Shown in pieces: positions 32,190 through 32,601 of a stretch of DNA of 32,601 nucleotides. Position 1 is the first letter of the stretch. Every line of letters starts with the position of its first letter. A program made the position numbers and the translations under genes. The DNA is taken from the NCBI GenBank assembly GCA_027083355.1, contig JALWOY010000005.1, positions 1-32,601 on the forward strand. The letters are read 5' to 3'. A model generated the notes under the pieces. It did not search any database. It was given only the letters and a program-made list of their open reading frames with translations, and was not told the origin of the DNA. This DNA is from Phycisphaerales bacterium (GTDB taxonomy: Bacteria; Planctomycetota; Phycisphaerae; Phycisphaerales; UBA1924).

Positions 32190-32601
32190 TCAACCCCGCC
32201 CGATCGAACCCGTGTACACGAACCAACCCAGCCCCACGAAAAACGCCCACCACCCATACGCCGCGTGCTCCAGTGTCGCCGCCAGCACAGAACCGCTCCG
32301 GGCATACGTCCACGCAAACAGAACACCCCCCGGCAGCGTCAACGCGAACGCCCACGGATTCCAGAACGGCGCATGCAGCCACATGAACGCAACAGCATTC
32401 ACCGCGATCAACACCGGCGTCGATCGCAGGATCGGCCCGTACCGATGAAAAAAGAACGCCCGGTGGCTGATCTCCTGCGGGTACGCGCTCAGCCACGGGT
32501 ACAGCACACCGATCAGAACCAGCAACCAGGGCGAACGCCGCGCCAGACCGAAAAACACGTACCCCTCACCCCCGTTGCCCCCCTCACCAGCAAGCCCGAA
32601 T
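32190..32601 (-). CDS. CPBP-family intramembrane protease (5' truncated by window edge)
   Basis: The frame is open to the window end, so the true start lies beyond it and 136 residues are visible. Hydrophobic segments alternate with motifs of the CAAX protease/bacteriocin-processing family: QEISHRAFFFHRY (Glu and Arg of motif 1; the usual double Glu is Gln-Glu here), FMWLHAPFWNPWAF (motif 2 His) and LEHAAYGWWAFF (motif 3 His). These residues bind the catalytic metal in the membrane. The replaced first Glu leaves one acidic residue in motif 1, so activity is uncertain. The stop lies 51 bases upstream of the tryptophanase start, on the same strand. Confidence 0.82.
   Translation of the reverse strand, partial: FGLAGEGGNGGEGYVFFGLARRSPWLLVLIGVLYPWLSAYPQEISHRAFFFHRYGPILRSTPVLIAVNAVAFMWLHAPFWNPWAFALTLPGGVLFAWTYARSGSVLAATLEHAAYGWWAFFVGLGWFVYTGSIGRG

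Noticed and set aside
32540-32601. A further copy of the GC-rich spacer repeat at the window end
   Set aside because: The GGGGTGAGGGG-like stretch lies in the open frame of the CPBP protease (Gly-Glu-Gly-Gly-Asn-Gly-Gly), so it is coding sequence.

Overview
The window is a G+C-rich chromosomal segment in which nearly all third codon positions are C or G. It most likely comes from a planctomycete, perhaps class Phycisphaerae. This is inferred from gene content: a very long fused SecD-SecF with enlarged periplasmic domains, a GspK-like pseudopilin with a long C-terminal part, unlinked housekeeping genes (lone nuoH, thiS, rplS) and short hairpin repeats between genes. No 16S rRNA is present, so the assignment is a guess. 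All genes look intact except the two cut by the window edges. There is no phage, transposon or CRISPR array.

Region 1 (1-6696): 3' part of a type II secretion K-like pseudopilin gene, a repeat-rich spacer, tRNA-Pro(UGG), then on the minus strand isocitrate dehydrogenase and a thiS-cinA pair. A plus-strand lipoprotein gene follows and converges on the next operon. Region 2 (6698-12965): a minus-strand marR-hlyD-RND efflux operon in which each gene overlaps the next. It is divergent from bioY, and the intergenic DNA carries two identical palindromes 21 bp apart that look like the MarR-family operator.

Region 3 (13017-18357, all minus): a single-gene fusion of contractile-sheath proteins TssB and TssC with no other type VI secretion gene in the window, an OsmC-like peroxidase, ribosomal protein L19 with a textbook terminator, an isolated nuoH, an NRDE/TANGO2 protein and a DinB-fold protein. 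Region 4 (18623-27817, all plus): tgt-yajC-secDF followed by a tightly packed set (LysM membrane protein, DAO-type FAD oxidoreductase, aldo/keto reductase, UDP-glucuronate decarboxylase). The first three form the classical queuosine/Sec cluster; the last four are joined by 1-nt overlaps or short gaps.

Region 5 (27818-32601, all minus): a hairpin-repeat spacer, a LOG-family nucleotide hydrolase, a small HicB-HicA toxin-antitoxin pair, a PrpD-type dehydratase, a tryptophanase and the 3' part of a CPBP membrane protease.

The most interesting points are the stand-alone TssB-TssC fusion lacking the TssC C-terminal part, the twin MarR operators, a 26-bp hairpin repeat present twice in opposite orientation, several genes that look leaderless, and extra membrane segments in the RND pump.
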